A stretch of DNA of 64,000 bases from Streptomyces sp. TBY4. Lineage in GTDB: Bacteria; Actinomycetota; Actinomycetes; Streptomycetales; Streptomycetaceae. Numbering within the stretch: position 1 is the first letter of the stretch; every line of letters starts with the position of its first letter. The DNA is taken from assembly GCF_024213195.1 (NCBI RefSeq), contig NZ_JANAVF010000013.1, positions 124,001 through 188,000 on the forward strand, in the 5' to 3' direction. Positions 25,584-34,540 of this stretch are shown here, piece after piece. Both the position numbers and the translations under genes were made by a program. The notes beneath the pieces are model-generated. The model was given only the letters and a program-made list of their open reading frames with translations. It was not told where the DNA came from and ran no database searches.

Positions 25584-26486
25584 TTAGGCGACCGGGACCG
25601 GTTCGGCGGGGGTGTCCGCTTCTGCGCCCTCGTGGTTGCCGTACCAGGCGACTGCGACGGCGCCCGTTACCGCCAGGACGAAGCCCAGGACCGCCAGCCA
25701 GGCCAGGCCGGGGCGGGAGGCGTCGCCGAGCCAGAGGACGCCGATGGCGCCCGGGAGTACGGTTTCGCCGACCACCAGGGCCGCGGTGGCGCCGTTCACC
25801 GAGCCGATCTGGAGTGCCACCGTGTGGAGGTACATGCCGCCGACCCCCGCCAGGACGATGGCGTAGAGGGCCGGGTCGGAGAGGAGGGCGGTGAACGAGA
25901 ACGGCTCGACGCCGTTCAGGATGCGGACCCCGACGCCCAGCGCGCCGAACGCCAGACCCGACAGCAGGCCCGCCAGGATCGCGGCCCGCGCGCCGAGGAA
26001 CCGTACGGCCACCGTGCCGCCCACGATGATCAGCGCGGTCACCCCCAGCAGCCACCAGTGCGTGGCCGCCGGCGCGTAGTGGCCGCCTTCGTGGCCCGCC
26101 GCCGTCGCCAGCAGGACCAGGGCCGCGCAGACGACCCCGATGGAGGTCCATTCCTTGCGGGTCAGCCGGATGCCGAGCATCTTCACGCTGAGCACGGCGG
26201 TGATCACCAGGTTGGCGCTGATGACGGTTTGAGAGAGGAACAGCGGCAGGAGCCGCGCGGCCAGGGCGCCCAGGCCGAAGCCCACGAAGTCCAGGATCGT
26301 GCCGACGATGAACTCCCAGGTCATCGCGGCCTTCGCCGTGGAGGTGAGGTTCGGGCCGCCGTGCTGGGTGACCCCGGCGGCGGCGGGCGACATCCGGGCC
26401 GCCCGCCGGGAGCCCACGGCTTGGAGGACGGATCCCGTGCCGTAGCAGATGGACGCCGCGATAGCGGTCAGCAGGCCTATGAGCAC
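25584..26486 (-). CDS. DMT/EamA-like multi-span membrane transporter
   Basis: The 300-residue protein has about nine or ten hydrophobic segments from the first residue (MLIGLLTAIAASICYGTGSVLQAVGSRR), with short loops. This pattern fits the drug/metabolite transporter superfamily. The C-terminal half repeats the pattern (LYLHTVALQIGSVNGATAALVVGETVLPGAIGVLWLGD, close to the DMT signature). The substrate is not predictable. It is a single gene convergent with thiQ, and a 9-bp inverted repeat lies just upstream. Confidence 0.75.
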   Translation of the reverse strand: MLIGLLTAIAASICYGTGSVLQAVGSRRAARMSPAAAGVTQHGGPNLTSTAKAAMTWEFIVGTILDFVGFGLGALAARLLPLFLSQTVISANLVITAVLSVKMLGIRLTRKEWTSIGVVCAALVLLATAAGHEGGHYAPAATHWWLLGVTALIIVGGTVAVRFLGARAAILAGLLSGLAFGALGVGVRILNGVEPFSFTALLSDPALYAIVLAGVGGMYLHTVALQIGSVNGATAALVVGETVLPGAIGVLWLGDASRPGLAWLAVLGFVLAVTGAVAVAWYGNHEGAEADTPAEPVPVA

Positions 26487-26500
26487 CCGAGGGCTCCGTT

Positions 26501-26544
26501 CACGTCTGGCAGGTTTTACGTAGTGCGTACCTCTTCCAGACGTG
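26501..26544 (-). promoter_or_regulatory. Inverted repeat upstream of the DMT transporter
   Basis: CACGTCTGG (26501-26509) and CCAGACGTG (26536-26544) form perfect 9-bp arms, starting 15 bases upstream of the transporter ATG. The arm spacing (35 bases centre to centre) fits an operator pair or a leader stem. The regulator is unknown. Confidence 0.4.
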
Positions 26545-26573
26545 TGAAACGGGTCTGAAGTTGCCTGGCCGGG

Positions 26574-27686
26574 TCAGCTCATTGCGGCGAGGGCCGCCGG
26601 GACCTCGGTCACCGAGTCGACCAGGGCGATCCGGGACTCCATCGCCCGGCCCCGCGCCAGGGCCTGGAGCAGCGGCCAGGCGGGCAGCCGTTCGGTCCAG
26701 TGGGCGCGGTCGACCAGGACCATCGGGGTCGGCTCGCCCCGGGACTCGTAGTGGTTGGGCGTCGCGTTGTCGAATATCTCCTGGACCGTGCCCGCCGCGC
26801 CGGGCAGGAAGACCACGCCCGCGTTGGACCGGGCGAGCAGTCCGTCCTCGCGGGTGGCGTTCGCGAAGTACTTGGCGATGTGCCCGGCGAAGGGGTTCGG
26901 CGGCTCGTGTCCGTAGAACCAGGTCGGGATGCCCACCGAGTCGCCGCCGGTGACCGCCGGCCAGCGTTCCCGTACGGCGAAGGCCGCGAGCGCCCAGTCG
27001 GAGACGGAGGGGGTGAAGGAGGGGGCCTTGGCCAGCATCCGCAGGGCTTCGGGCAGGGCCTCGTCGGGGGCCGGGGCGAGGTACGCGCCGAGGTTGGCCG
27101 CCTCCATCGCGCCCGGGCCGCCGCCGGTGGCCACGGTCAGCCCGGAGCGGGTCAGCGTCCGGCCGAGCTCGGCGGCGCCCCGGTAGGCGTCCCCGCCGCG
27201 GGCCATCGCGTGGCCGCCCATGACCCCGACGACGCGGGCGCCGGCGAGGTGTTCGTCGAGGGCGTCGGAGATGGCGTCGTCGTGGATGGACCGCAGCATC
27301 GAGGAGTAGATGTCGCCGTCGGCCTTGGTCTCCTGGAACCAGGCGTACGCCTCGGCGTCAGGGGTGGCCTCGTAGCCGGCGGACAGCCCGGTGAAGAGCT
27401 CCTCGGCGGTGTAGAGCAGGCCGCGGTAGGGGTTGAACGGCAGGTCGGGCACGGGCGGGAAGACCAGGGCGCCGTCCGCGCGCACCTTGACCGAGGCGTC
27501 CGGTTCCATCGCGCAGCCCAGGAACACGGCGGCCGAGGTGTCGGCGGACAGCAGGGCGAAGGTCCGCTCCAGCAGGTTGACCGACTGGATCCGGTAGCCG
27601 CTGAGCGAGCCGCGTGCCACGACCCGGTCGAATTCGGCGAGGGTCTCGATCTCGATGTCGTTGGAGTCGGGGTATCGGTTGACCAT
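26574..27686 (-). CDS. LOG-family Rossmann-fold protein
   Basis: The 370-residue protein has the LOG/lysine-decarboxylase-like nucleotide-binding fold: GHAMARGG, ATGGGPGAMEAANLGAYLAP and FLPGAAGTVQEIFDNAT, the last being the family's PGGxGTxxE motif in altered form. Short LOG proteins release free cytokinin-type bases by phosphoribohydrolase action; this one has an extra N-terminal domain of about 150 residues, so its activity is uncertain. ATG 27686 gives the start MVNRYPDSNDIEIETLAEF. An in-frame upstream extension lacks typical coding character. Confidence 0.8.
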   Translation of the reverse strand: MVNRYPDSNDIEIETLAEFDRVVARGSLSGYRIQSVNLLERTFALLSADTSAAVFLGCAMEPDASVKVRADGALVFPPVPDLPFNPYRGLLYTAEELFTGLSAGYEATPDAEAYAWFQETKADGDIYSSMLRSIHDDAISDALDEHLAGARVVGVMGGHAMARGGDAYRGAAELGRTLTRSGLTVATGGGPGAMEAANLGAYLAPAPDEALPEALRMLAKAPSFTPSVSDWALAAFAVRERWPAVTGGDSVGIPTWFYGHEPPNPFAGHIAKYFANATREDGLLARSNAGVVFLPGAAGTVQEIFDNATPNHYESRGEPTPMVLVDRAHWTERLPAWPLLQALARGRAMESRIALVDSVTEVPAALAAMS

Positions 27687-27712
27687 CCGGCCCACCCTAA
27701 GGGCTGCCCGCC

Positions 27713-28786
27713 TCAGCGGGTCAATGCCAGTGACGTCAGCTGTGACACACCCCAGCTGAGCGGCAGGCACACCGCCACCAGCGCGGTGGCCCGTACGGTC
27801 GCGGCCGTACGGAGGACCCTGCCCGGGGCCCCCAGGCCGGTCAGGGTCTCGCGGGCGGCGGTCCGGGCCTGGTGGACCTCGACCGCGGAGGTGAGCAGGG
27901 TCGCAGCCGCGCACAGCGCCACCAGGGCGGCGGCGGGCGTGGTCAGCGGGCCGAGCGGGACCTGGAGCCCGCCGTGGTCGCGCAGGGCCACGGCGCTGAG
28001 GGCGCCCGCCCCGACGGCGCACAGGACCCCGAGGGGTGCGCCCAGGCGGGGGGCCTCCTCCTGGAGGGCCCGTCCGGCCAGCAGCCGGAGCGCGCCCGGG
28101 CGGACGGCCTGGACCAGCGCCCCGCAGGCGTAGGCCAGGCCCGGGCCGGCGAGGGCGAGTCCGAGGGCGGTCAGCGCCCAGCCCGTCGGCATGCCGATCC
28201 CGCCGGGGCGGGAGTAGGCCAGCGCGGCGAGTCCGCAGGCGGTGAGGGCGATGCCCCAGGGCAGCGCGGTCTGCGGCGCGGGCCGGGTGTGCGGGCGCAG
28301 GGCGAGCGCGGTGGCGAGCGAGGCGGCCAGCGGGAGCAGGGCCAGCAGGGTGAGGGCGGCCGCCACGGGCAGGGGCTGTTCGGCGTGGAGCAGCCCGGCC
28401 CCGGCTCCGTCGAAGGGCAGGCCGGTCACGTCCCCGCGCAGGTGGAGGAAGACGGCCAGGGCCACGGCGCTGCCGAGGGCGCAGGCCACGGCGGTGGAGA
28501 TCGTCGCGACCAGGGTGAGCCGTACGGGTCCCAGCCCGGCGGCGTCCATCCCCTCCAGGGGCCGGGCCGCGGGGTCGGTACGGGCCACGGCGACGGCGAA
28601 CTGGACGGTGACGGCGAGGGGGACCAGGGCCCACAGCAGCTGAGGGAACGATCCGGCGGGCTTGGCCGTGGCCTGCGCGAGCACGTACAGCAACAGGAAG
28701 CCGCTGCCGGCGGAGGCGGCGGCGACGAGCAGCCGGCGCAGCTGGACCAGCGGCCGGGAGCCGCGGGCTAGGCGGAGAGCGAGCAC
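27713..28786 (-). CDS. ABC transporter membrane component (unassigned)
   Basis: The 357-residue, very Ala/Leu-rich protein has about eight hydrophobic spans. The GTG at 28786 overlaps the 3' end of the ATPase gene by 19 bases, so the two are almost certainly co-translated. Neither half shows an FtsX/MacB periplasmic domain clearly, though the LRRLLVAAASAGSGFLLLYVL start and repeated pattern suggest a fused or degenerate FtsX-like permease. The substrate is unknown. Confidence 0.6.
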   Translation of the reverse strand: MLALRLARGSRPLVQLRRLLVAAASAGSGFLLLYVLAQATAKPAGSFPQLLWALVPLAVTVQFAVAVARTDPAARPLEGMDAAGLGPVRLTLVATISTAVACALGSAVALAVFLHLRGDVTGLPFDGAGAGLLHAEQPLPVAAALTLLALLPLAASLATALALRPHTRPAPQTALPWGIALTACGLAALAYSRPGGIGMPTGWALTALGLALAGPGLAYACGALVQAVRPGALRLLAGRALQEEAPRLGAPLGVLCAVGAGALSAVALRDHGGLQVPLGPLTTPAAALVALCAAATLLTSAVEVHQARTAARETLTGLGAPGRVLRTAATVRATALVAVCLPLSWGVSQLTSLALTR

Positions 28787-29553
28787 GCGGCCTGGTCCTC
28801 CGGGGGCTGGGGGAAGGAGGCGGGAGAGAGCCCGGCAGAGGCGGCCGCGGCGGCGGGGCGTCCGTCGAGCAGGGCGAACCGCCGGTCGGCGACGGCCGCC
28901 GTCTCCTCCTCGTGGGTGGCCAGCAGCACGGTGATGCCGTGGGAGCGGGCGGCCGTGGTGAGGGTGCGCAGGAGCAGGGCGCGCTCGGCGCGGTGCAGCG
29001 GGGCCGTGGGCTCGTCGGCGAAGACCACGGCGGGCAGGTGGGCGAGGGCGCGGGCGAGGGCGACGCGCTGGGACTCGGCCCGGTTGAGGGCGCCGGGGTG
29101 CTTGCGGGCGAAGGCGCCGATGTCGAGGCGGTCCAGCCATTCGCAGGCAGCCCGTTTGGCGGTGCGGTGGCTCGCCCCCGAGATCAGCAGCGGCAGGGCG
29201 GCGTTCTCCCAGACCCGGAGCTCGGGCAGCAGCCCCGGCTCGGGGCCGATCCAGCCGAAGCGGTCGCGGCGCAGCCGCTCGCGGGCCAGGGCTCCCATGG
29301 TGTGCACGGGGACGCTGTTGAACCAGACCTCGCCCTGCTCGGGCCGCAGCTGTCCGGACAGGCAGCGCAGCAGCGTGGTCTTGCCGCTGCCCCGGGGCCC
29401 GGTCACGGCGAGGACCTCTCCCGCGCGGACGCCGACCGAGACTCCGATGAGCCCGGGTGAGCCGCTGTGGGAGTAGTGAAGGGACCGTGCCCAGAGCAGA
29501 TCGTCCTGCGGCAGGGCACTGTCCGGCGGAGCGTTGTCCCGTGGAGCCACCAT
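28768..29553 (-). CDS. ABC transporter ATP-binding protein with altered signature motif
   Basis: The 261-residue ATPase has Walker A GPRGSGKTT (about residues 51-59) and Walker B VVFADEPTAPL with H-loop LLATHEEE. The ABC signature reads LNRAESQRVALARAL instead of LSGGQ/E, so the Gly-Gly pair is lost while the following QRVALARAL is intact. The resemblance is to the LolD/MacB exporter ATPases. ATG 29553 is chosen because GGAGG lies nine bases upstream. It forms a two-gene unit with the membrane protein at 27713. Confidence 0.8.
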   Translation of the reverse strand: MVAPRDNAPPDSALPQDDLLWARSLHYSHSGSPGLIGVSVGVRAGEVLAVTGPRGSGKTTLLRCLSGQLRPEQGEVWFNSVPVHTMGALARERLRRDRFGWIGPEPGLLPELRVWENAALPLLISGASHRTAKRAACEWLDRLDIGAFARKHPGALNRAESQRVALARALAHLPAVVFADEPTAPLHRAERALLLRTLTTAARSHGITVLLATHEEETAAVADRRFALLDGRPAAAAASAGLSPASFPQPPEDQAACSLSA

Positions 29554-29649
29554 GGCGTACACCTCCGTCCGGGGGAACGAAGCGGAGCCCGCTTGGTCAC
29601 TGGCACCGCAATGAGATGTAAAGAGATGAACGTCTTGAATGGTGACAGC

Positions 29650-29700
29650 ACACGGCCCGGACCCCCGCGTTCTCACTCGAACGGGGGATCCGGGCCGTGT
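29650..29700 (-). terminator. Terminator of the polyamine aminotransferase operon
   Basis: ACACGGCCCGGA (29650-29661) pairs with TCCGGGCCGTGT (29689-29700), with an inner CCCCG/CGGGG stem. It is the strongest stem-loop in the neighbourhood. It lies 47 bases past the end of the leftward aminotransferase gene and upstream of the leftward ABC unit. Confidence 0.8.
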
Positions 29701-29746
29701 GGTCCGGCAGTTTGCCGCCTGCGGGACGGTGGGAGGACCGGCTGGG

Positions 29747-31108
29747 TTAGAGCTTGGTCCAGGCCTCGGTGAGCACGCGGCGCAGGATGCCCTCGATCTC
29801 GTCGAAGGTGCCCTGGTCGGCGGTCAGCGGCGGGGCCAGCTGGATGACCGGGTCGCCACGGTCGTCGGCGCGGCAGTACAGGCCGTTCTCGAAGAGCGCC
29901 TTGGAGAGGAAGCCGTAGAGCACGCGCTCGGTCTCCTCGTCCGTGAAGGACTCCTTGGTGACCTTGTCCTTGACGAGCTCGATGCCGTAGAAGTAGCCGT
30001 TGCCGCGGACGTCGCCGACGATCGGCAGGTCGTGCAGCTTCTCCAGCGTCGAGCGGAAGGCGTCCTCGTTGTCCAGCACGTGCTGGTTGAGGCCTTCCTT
30101 GTCGAAGATGTCGAGGTTGGCGAGCGCCACCGCGGAGGACACCGGGTGTCCGCCGAAGGTGTAGCCGTGCAGGAAGGTGTTGTCACCCTTGTAGAACGGC
30201 TCGGCGAGCTTGTCCGAGATGATGCAGGCACCGATCGGGGAGTAGCCCGAGGTCATGCCCTTGGCGCAGGTGATCATGTCCGGCACGTAGCCGAACTTGT
30301 CACAGGCGAACATCGTGCCCAGACGGCCGAAGGCGCAGATCGTCTCGTCGGAGACGAGCAGCACGTCGTACTCGTCGCAGATCTCGCGGACCCGCTGGAA
30401 GTACCCGGGCGGCGGCGGGAAGCAGCCACCGGCGTTCTGCACCGGCTCCAGGAAGACGGCGGCGACGGTGTCGGCGCCCTCGAACAGGATCTCCTGCTCG
30501 ATCTGGTCGGCGCACCAGCGGCCGAAGGCCTCGGGGTCGTCGCCGTAGATCGGGGCGCGGTAGATGTTGGTGTTCGGCACCTTGTGCGCGCCGGGAACCA
30601 GCGGCTCGAAGGGGGCCTTGAGGGCCGGCAGACCGGTGATGGACAGGGCGCCCTGCGGGGTGCCGTGATAGGCGACCGCGCGGGAGATGACCTTGTACTT
30701 GGTGTGCTTGCCCTGGAGCTTGAAGTACTGCTTGGCGAGCTTCCAGGCGGTCTCGACGGCCTCGCCGCCACCGGTGGTGAAGAAGACCTTGTTCAGGTCG
30801 CCCGGGGCGTAGTGCGCGAGGCGCTCGGCGAGCTCGACGGCCTTGGGGTGCGCGTACGACCAGATGGGGAAGAACGCGAGTTCCTGGGCCTGCTTGTAGG
30901 CGACCTCGGCCAGTTCCTTGCGGCCGTGACCGGCGTTGACCACGAACAGTCCGGCGAGACCGTCCAGGTAGCGCTTGCCCTTGTCGTCGAAGATGTAGGT
31001 GCCCTCACCCCGCACGATGGTGGGGACGGGCGAGTTCTCGTAGGACGACATGCGGGTGAAGTGCATCCACAGGTGGTCGTACGCGGTCTTGGAGAGGTCC
31101 TGGCTCAC
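29747..31108 (-). CDS. Class III aminotransferase, probably for putrescine/polyamine
   Basis: The 453-residue PLP enzyme of fold type I has FFTTGGGEAVETAWKLAKQY, the PLP-Asp region (LLVSDETICAFGRLG) and the Schiff-base Lys in DMITCAKGMTSGYSP. It resembles the omega-amino acid/putrescine-pyruvate aminotransferase branch. The neighbours (Lrp regulator, aminobutyraldehyde dehydrogenase, polyamine-binding protein) support removal of an amino group from putrescine or a related diamine. The start is three bases from the Lrp stop, so both are one operon. Substrate is inferred. Confidence 0.85.
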   Translation of the reverse strand: MSQDLSKTAYDHLWMHFTRMSSYENSPVPTIVRGEGTYIFDDKGKRYLDGLAGLFVVNAGHGRKELAEVAYKQAQELAFFPIWSYAHPKAVELAERLAHYAPGDLNKVFFTTGGGEAVETAWKLAKQYFKLQGKHTKYKVISRAVAYHGTPQGALSITGLPALKAPFEPLVPGAHKVPNTNIYRAPIYGDDPEAFGRWCADQIEQEILFEGADTVAAVFLEPVQNAGGCFPPPPGYFQRVREICDEYDVLLVSDETICAFGRLGTMFACDKFGYVPDMITCAKGMTSGYSPIGACIISDKLAEPFYKGDNTFLHGYTFGGHPVSSAVALANLDIFDKEGLNQHVLDNEDAFRSTLEKLHDLPIVGDVRGNGYFYGIELVKDKVTKESFTDEETERVLYGFLSKALFENGLYCRADDRGDPVIQLAPPLTADQGTFDEIEGILRRVLTEAWTKL

Positions 31109-31111
31109 GGG

Positions 31112-31636
31112 CTATCTCGTTCCCCACATGTAGGTCTGCTTCTTCAGCTTCAGGTAAACGAAGCTTTCGGTTGATCGCACGCCGGGGAGCGTGCGGATCT
31201 TCTTGTTGATCGTGTCGAGCAGGTGGTCGTCGTCCTCGCAGACGATCTCCACCATCAGGTCGAACGAGCCCGCGGTCATCACCACGTACTCGCACTCGGC
31301 CATGGCGGTCAGTGCGTCGGCCACGGGGTCGAGGTCTCCCTCGACGTTGATCCCGACCATCGCCTGGCGCCGGAGCCCCACGGTGAGCGGGTCGGTGACG
31401 GCGACGATCTGCATGACGCCCTGGTCGAGCAGCTTCTGGACCCGCTGGCGCACCGCGGCTTCGGACAGGCCCACGGCCTTGCCGATCGTCGCGTAGGGAC
31501 GCCGGCCGTCCTCCTGCAGTTGCTCGATGATCGCCAGGGACACAGCATCGACCGAAGGGGACGGTTGTCTGTTCCTGGAATCTGCGCTTCGACTGACCAC
31601 GACCTCACTGTGCACGAGGAGTCGTCTGTTCCGCAA
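31112..31636 (-). CDS. Lrp/AsnC-family transcriptional regulator
   Basis: The protein (174 residues from ATG 31636; a GTG at 31615 is an alternative) has an N-terminal winged HTH (VDAVSLAIIEQLQEDGRRPYATIGKAVGLSEAAVRQRVQKLLDQG). The C-terminal RAM effector-binding domain follows (RRQAMVGINVEGDLDPVADALTAMAECEYVVMTAGSFDLMVEIVC). It is the first gene of the leftward operon with the aminotransferase and is divergent from the aldehyde dehydrogenase. It is the likely local regulator, with an amino-acid or polyamine-derived effector; this is inference. Confidence 0.9.
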   Translation of the reverse strand: MRNRRLLVHSEVVVSRSADSRNRQPSPSVDAVSLAIIEQLQEDGRRPYATIGKAVGLSEAAVRQRVQKLLDQGVMQIVAVTDPLTVGLRRQAMVGINVEGDLDPVADALTAMAECEYVVMTAGSFDLMVEIVCEDDDHLLDTINKKIRTLPGVRSTESFVYLKLKKQTYMWGTR

Positions 31637-31677
31637 GGCGAGAACGATGTAATTCGTTGTTTCGGTGGTCGGATCTC

Positions 31678-31688
31678 ACCGATTCCGT
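31678..31688 (+). promoter_or_regulatory. ACCGATTCCGT motif, shared with the 43.9-kb operon
   Basis: This 11-mer lies between the divergent Lrp and aldehyde dehydrogenase genes. The same 11-mer occurs at 43786-43796 before the second aldehyde dehydrogenase operon. It is a candidate binding site for a common regulator. Confidence 0.35.
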
Positions 31689-31786
31689 AGTTCGTCGTGT
31701 GTGGGCCTGTCGAAAACGGTGCCTGAGGGGCTAGGCTGGGGAGCTGTCTCAACCACTGGACATGTGATCACAGGAGTGTGGCTGTA

Positions 31787-33226
31787 GTGACCACCGAACT
31801 GCGTCGTCTGCGCAACTACATCGGCGGGGAGTTCAAGGACGCCGCCGACGGGCGGACCACCGAGGTGGTCAACCCCGCCACGGGCGAGGCGTACGCGACC
31901 GCTCCCCTCTCCGGCCAGGCCGATGTCGACGAGGCCATGGCCGCCGCCGCGGCCGCCTTCCCGGCGTGGCGCGACGCGACCCCCTCCGAGCGCCAGAAGG
32001 CGCTGCTGAAGATCGCGGACGCCTTCGAGGCCCGCGCGGAGGAGCTGGTCGCCACCGAGTCGGAGAACACCGGCAAGCCGCTCGGCCTCACGGCCAGCGA
32101 GGAGCTGCCGCCGATGGTGGACCAGATCCGCTTCTTCGCGGGCGCCGCGCGCCTGCTCGAGGGCCGTTCGGCCGGCGAGTACATGGAGGGCATGACCTCG
32201 ATCGTCCGCCGTGAGCCGGTCGGTGTCTGCGCCCAGGTCGCGCCGTGGAACTACCCGATGATGATGGCCGTCTGGAAGTTCGCCCCGGCCCTGGCCGCGG
32301 GCAACACCGTGGTCCTCAAGCCCTCGGACACCACCCCGGCCTCCACCATCCTGATGGCGGAGATCATCGGCGAGATCCTGCCCAAGGGCGTCTTCAACGT
32401 CGTCTGCGGCGACCGCGACACCGGCCGCGCCATGGTCGAGCACTCCACCCCGGCGATGGCCTCCATCACCGGCTCGGTGCGCGCGGGCATGCAGGTCGCC
32501 GAGAGCGCCTCCAAGGACGTCAAGCGCGTCCACCTGGAGCTCGGCGGCAAGGCCCCGGTCGTGGTCTTCGAGGACGCCGACATCGCGAAGGCCGCCGAGG
32601 ACATCGCGGTCGCGGGCTTCTTCAACGCCGGTCAGGACTGCACCGCGGCCTGTCGCGTACTGGTCCACGAGTCGATCCACGACGAGTTCGTCGCGGCGCT
32701 GGCCAAGAACGCGGCCGACACCAAGACCGGGCAGCCGGACGACGAGGACGTGCTCTACGGCCCGCTGAACAACCCGAACCAGCTGAAGCAGGTCGCGGGC
32801 TTCATCGAGCGCCTCCCCGCCCACGCCAAGGTCGAGGCGGGCGGCCACCAGGTCGGCGAGAAGGGCTACTTCTACGCCCCGACCGTGGTCTCCGGCCTCA
32901 AGCAGGACGACGAGATCATCCAGAACGAGGTCTTCGGTCCCGTCATCACGGTCCAGTCCTTCTCGGACGAGGACCAGGCCCTGGCGTACGCGAACGACGT
33001 CGAGTTCGCCCTCGCCTCCTCCGTGTGGACCAAGGACCACGGCCGCGCGATGCGGATGTCCAAGAACCTCGACTTCGGCTGCGTGTGGATCAACACCCAC
33101 ATCCCGCTCGTCGCCGAGATGCCCCACGGCGGGTACAAGAAGTCCGGCTACGGCAAGGACCTCTCCGCCTACGGCTTCGAGGACTACACGCGCATCAAGC
33201 ACGTCATGACCTCGCTCGACGGCTGA
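31787..33226 (+). CDS. Gamma-aminobutyraldehyde dehydrogenase
   Basis: The 479-residue NAD(P)-dependent aldehyde dehydrogenase oxidises 4-aminobutanal (from putrescine) to GABA. It has the Rossmann/NAD motifs PWNYPMMMAVWKFAPALAAGN and ITGSVRAGM, the general base in ELGGKAP and the catalytic Cys in NAGQDCTAACR. GTG 31787 is ten bases after CAGGAG (31771-31776); GTG 31778 is in frame but too close. The sequence resembles PatD/YdcW-type ABALDH. A hairpin 37 bases downstream separates it from the next gene. Confidence 0.9.
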   Translation: MTTELRRLRNYIGGEFKDAADGRTTEVVNPATGEAYATAPLSGQADVDEAMAAAAAAFPAWRDATPSERQKALLKIADAFEARAEELVATESENTGKPLGLTASEELPPMVDQIRFFAGAARLLEGRSAGEYMEGMTSIVRREPVGVCAQVAPWNYPMMMAVWKFAPALAAGNTVVLKPSDTTPASTILMAEIIGEILPKGVFNVVCGDRDTGRAMVEHSTPAMASITGSVRAGMQVAESASKDVKRVHLELGGKAPVVVFEDADIAKAAEDIAVAGFFNAGQDCTAACRVLVHESIHDEFVAALAKNAADTKTGQPDDEDVLYGPLNNPNQLKQVAGFIERLPAHAKVEAGGHQVGEKGYFYAPTVVSGLKQDDEIIQNEVFGPVITVQSFSDEDQALAYANDVEFALASSVWTKDHGRAMRMSKNLDFGCVWINTHIPLVAEMPHGGYKKSGYGKDLSAYGFEDYTRIKHVMTSLDG

Positions 33227-33262
33227 CCGAGGGCCGGGACAGCGATCAGGTCACAGCTTTGA

Positions 33263-33301
33263 GAGGGCGGGCAGTAGACAACATGTCTATTGCCCGCCCT
33301 C
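33263..33301 (+). terminator. 18-bp stem-loop between aldehyde dehydrogenase and SBP genes
   Basis: Positions 33263-33280 pair with 33284-33301 at 17 of 18 Watson-Crick positions plus one G-U, around a three-base ACA loop. No U-tract follows. It would terminate the aldehyde dehydrogenase transcript or block read-through to the binding-protein gene. An in-frame ATG at 33283 lies inside it. Confidence 0.75.
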
Positions 33302-33324
33302 CGGCGTTCCACCAGGCTCTTCCC

Positions 33325-34503
33325 ATGCCTGAACTCGCCTTTTCCCGTCGCGCGGCGCTGCGCGGCTTCGGTGCCGCGGGGGTGCTGGCCGCCCTTTCCG
33401 GCTGCGGTGTCCCCGCCGCTTACGTCCCCGAGAGCCGGCGGGAGGGCCAGGACCTCTCCGGGAGCGACCGGAGCGTCTCCTTCTCCAACTGGCCCCTCTA
33501 CATCGACACCGACGAAGAGGACGAGAGCAGCCGTCCGACGCTGGACGCCTTCACGGAGAAGACCGGCATCGAGGTCCGGTACACCGAGGAGATCAACGAC
33601 AACGACGAGTTCTTCGGCAAGATCAGCCCGTCGCTGATGAACCGCCAGCAGACCGGGCACGACCTGGTCGTGGTCAGCGACTGGATGGCCGCCCGCTTCG
33701 TCCGCCTGGGCTGGGCCCAGAAGATGGACCGCTCGGCGCAGGCGAACGTGGCCAGGCACCTGGACCCGCAGCTGCGCACCCCGGCCTTCGACGAGGGCCG
33801 GCTGCACACCGTCCCCTGGCAGTCGGGGATCACCGGCATCGCCTACAACCGCAAGGCGCTCGGCCGGGAGATCAAGTCGGTCAAGGACCTGTGGCACCCG
33901 GACCTGGCGGGCAAGGTCACCCTCTTCTCCGGCCTCGACGAGTCCTTCTCCCTGCTGATGCAGGGCAACGGCGTCGATGTCACCCGGTGGACCGAGTCCG
34001 ACTTCCACCGGATGTGCGACCACGTCGAGAGCCTGGTGAAGAAGAAGCACATCCGCCGCTTCACCGGCAACGACTACACCTCCGACCTCGGCAAGGGCGA
34101 TGTGCTGGCCTGCCAGGCCTACTCCGGAGACGTCATCCAGCTGCAGGCCGACAACCCCGACATCGAGTTCGTGGTTCCCGAGGAGGGCGCCGAGCTCTGG
34201 GCGGAGAGCCTGCTCGTCCCCAACCTCGCCCGGCACAAGGCCAATGCGGAAGCCCTGATCGACTTCTACTACGACCCGGAGGTGGCCGCGCTGCTCGCCG
34301 CCTCCGTCAACTACGTCTGCCCGGTCCCGGCCGCCCGCGAGGTGCTGGCCGCCTCCGAGGACCAGGAGACCGCCGAACTCGCCGAGAACCCGCTGATCTT
34401 CCCCGACGAGGACATGCGCAAGCGGCTCGTGGTCGCCCGCGACATCTCCTCGGCGGAGCGCTCGTCCTTCGCCAAGCGCTGGAACGGCATCGTCGGCCTC
34501 TGA
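33325..34503 (+). CDS. Polyamine ABC transporter substrate-binding lipoprotein (orphan)
   Basis: The 392-residue PotD/PotF-like protein begins MPELAFSRRAALRGFGAAG, with a twin-arginine-like signal and lipobox LSGC (Cys27). The mature part has FSNWPLYIDTDEEDE, the conserved first strand of polyamine-binding proteins, and YTEEINDNDEFFGKI. ATG 33325 is preferred to ATG 33283, which falls inside the stem-loop at 33263-33301. It has no adjacent permease or ATPase; it could feed the potABC system at 46.8 kb, whose own binding protein it resembles. Confidence 0.87.
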   Translation: MPELAFSRRAALRGFGAAGVLAALSGCGVPAAYVPESRREGQDLSGSDRSVSFSNWPLYIDTDEEDESSRPTLDAFTEKTGIEVRYTEEINDNDEFFGKISPSLMNRQQTGHDLVVVSDWMAARFVRLGWAQKMDRSAQANVARHLDPQLRTPAFDEGRLHTVPWQSGITGIAYNRKALGREIKSVKDLWHPDLAGKVTLFSGLDESFSLLMQGNGVDVTRWTESDFHRMCDHVESLVKKKHIRRFTGNDYTSDLGKGDVLACQAYSGDVIQLQADNPDIEFVVPEEGAELWAESLLVPNLARHKANAEALIDFYYDPEVAALLAASVNYVCPVPAAREVLAASEDQETAELAENPLIFPDEDMRKRLVVARDISSAERSSFAKRWNGIVGL

Positions 34504-34540
34504 GGGCCGGGTCCCCGGTCCCGCCCTGGCGATGACGGAA

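Noticed and set aside
33283..33324. Upstream start (ATG 33283) for the polyamine-binding protein
   Set aside because: It lies in the stem-loop and adds residues before an otherwise complete signal peptide that begins at 33325.
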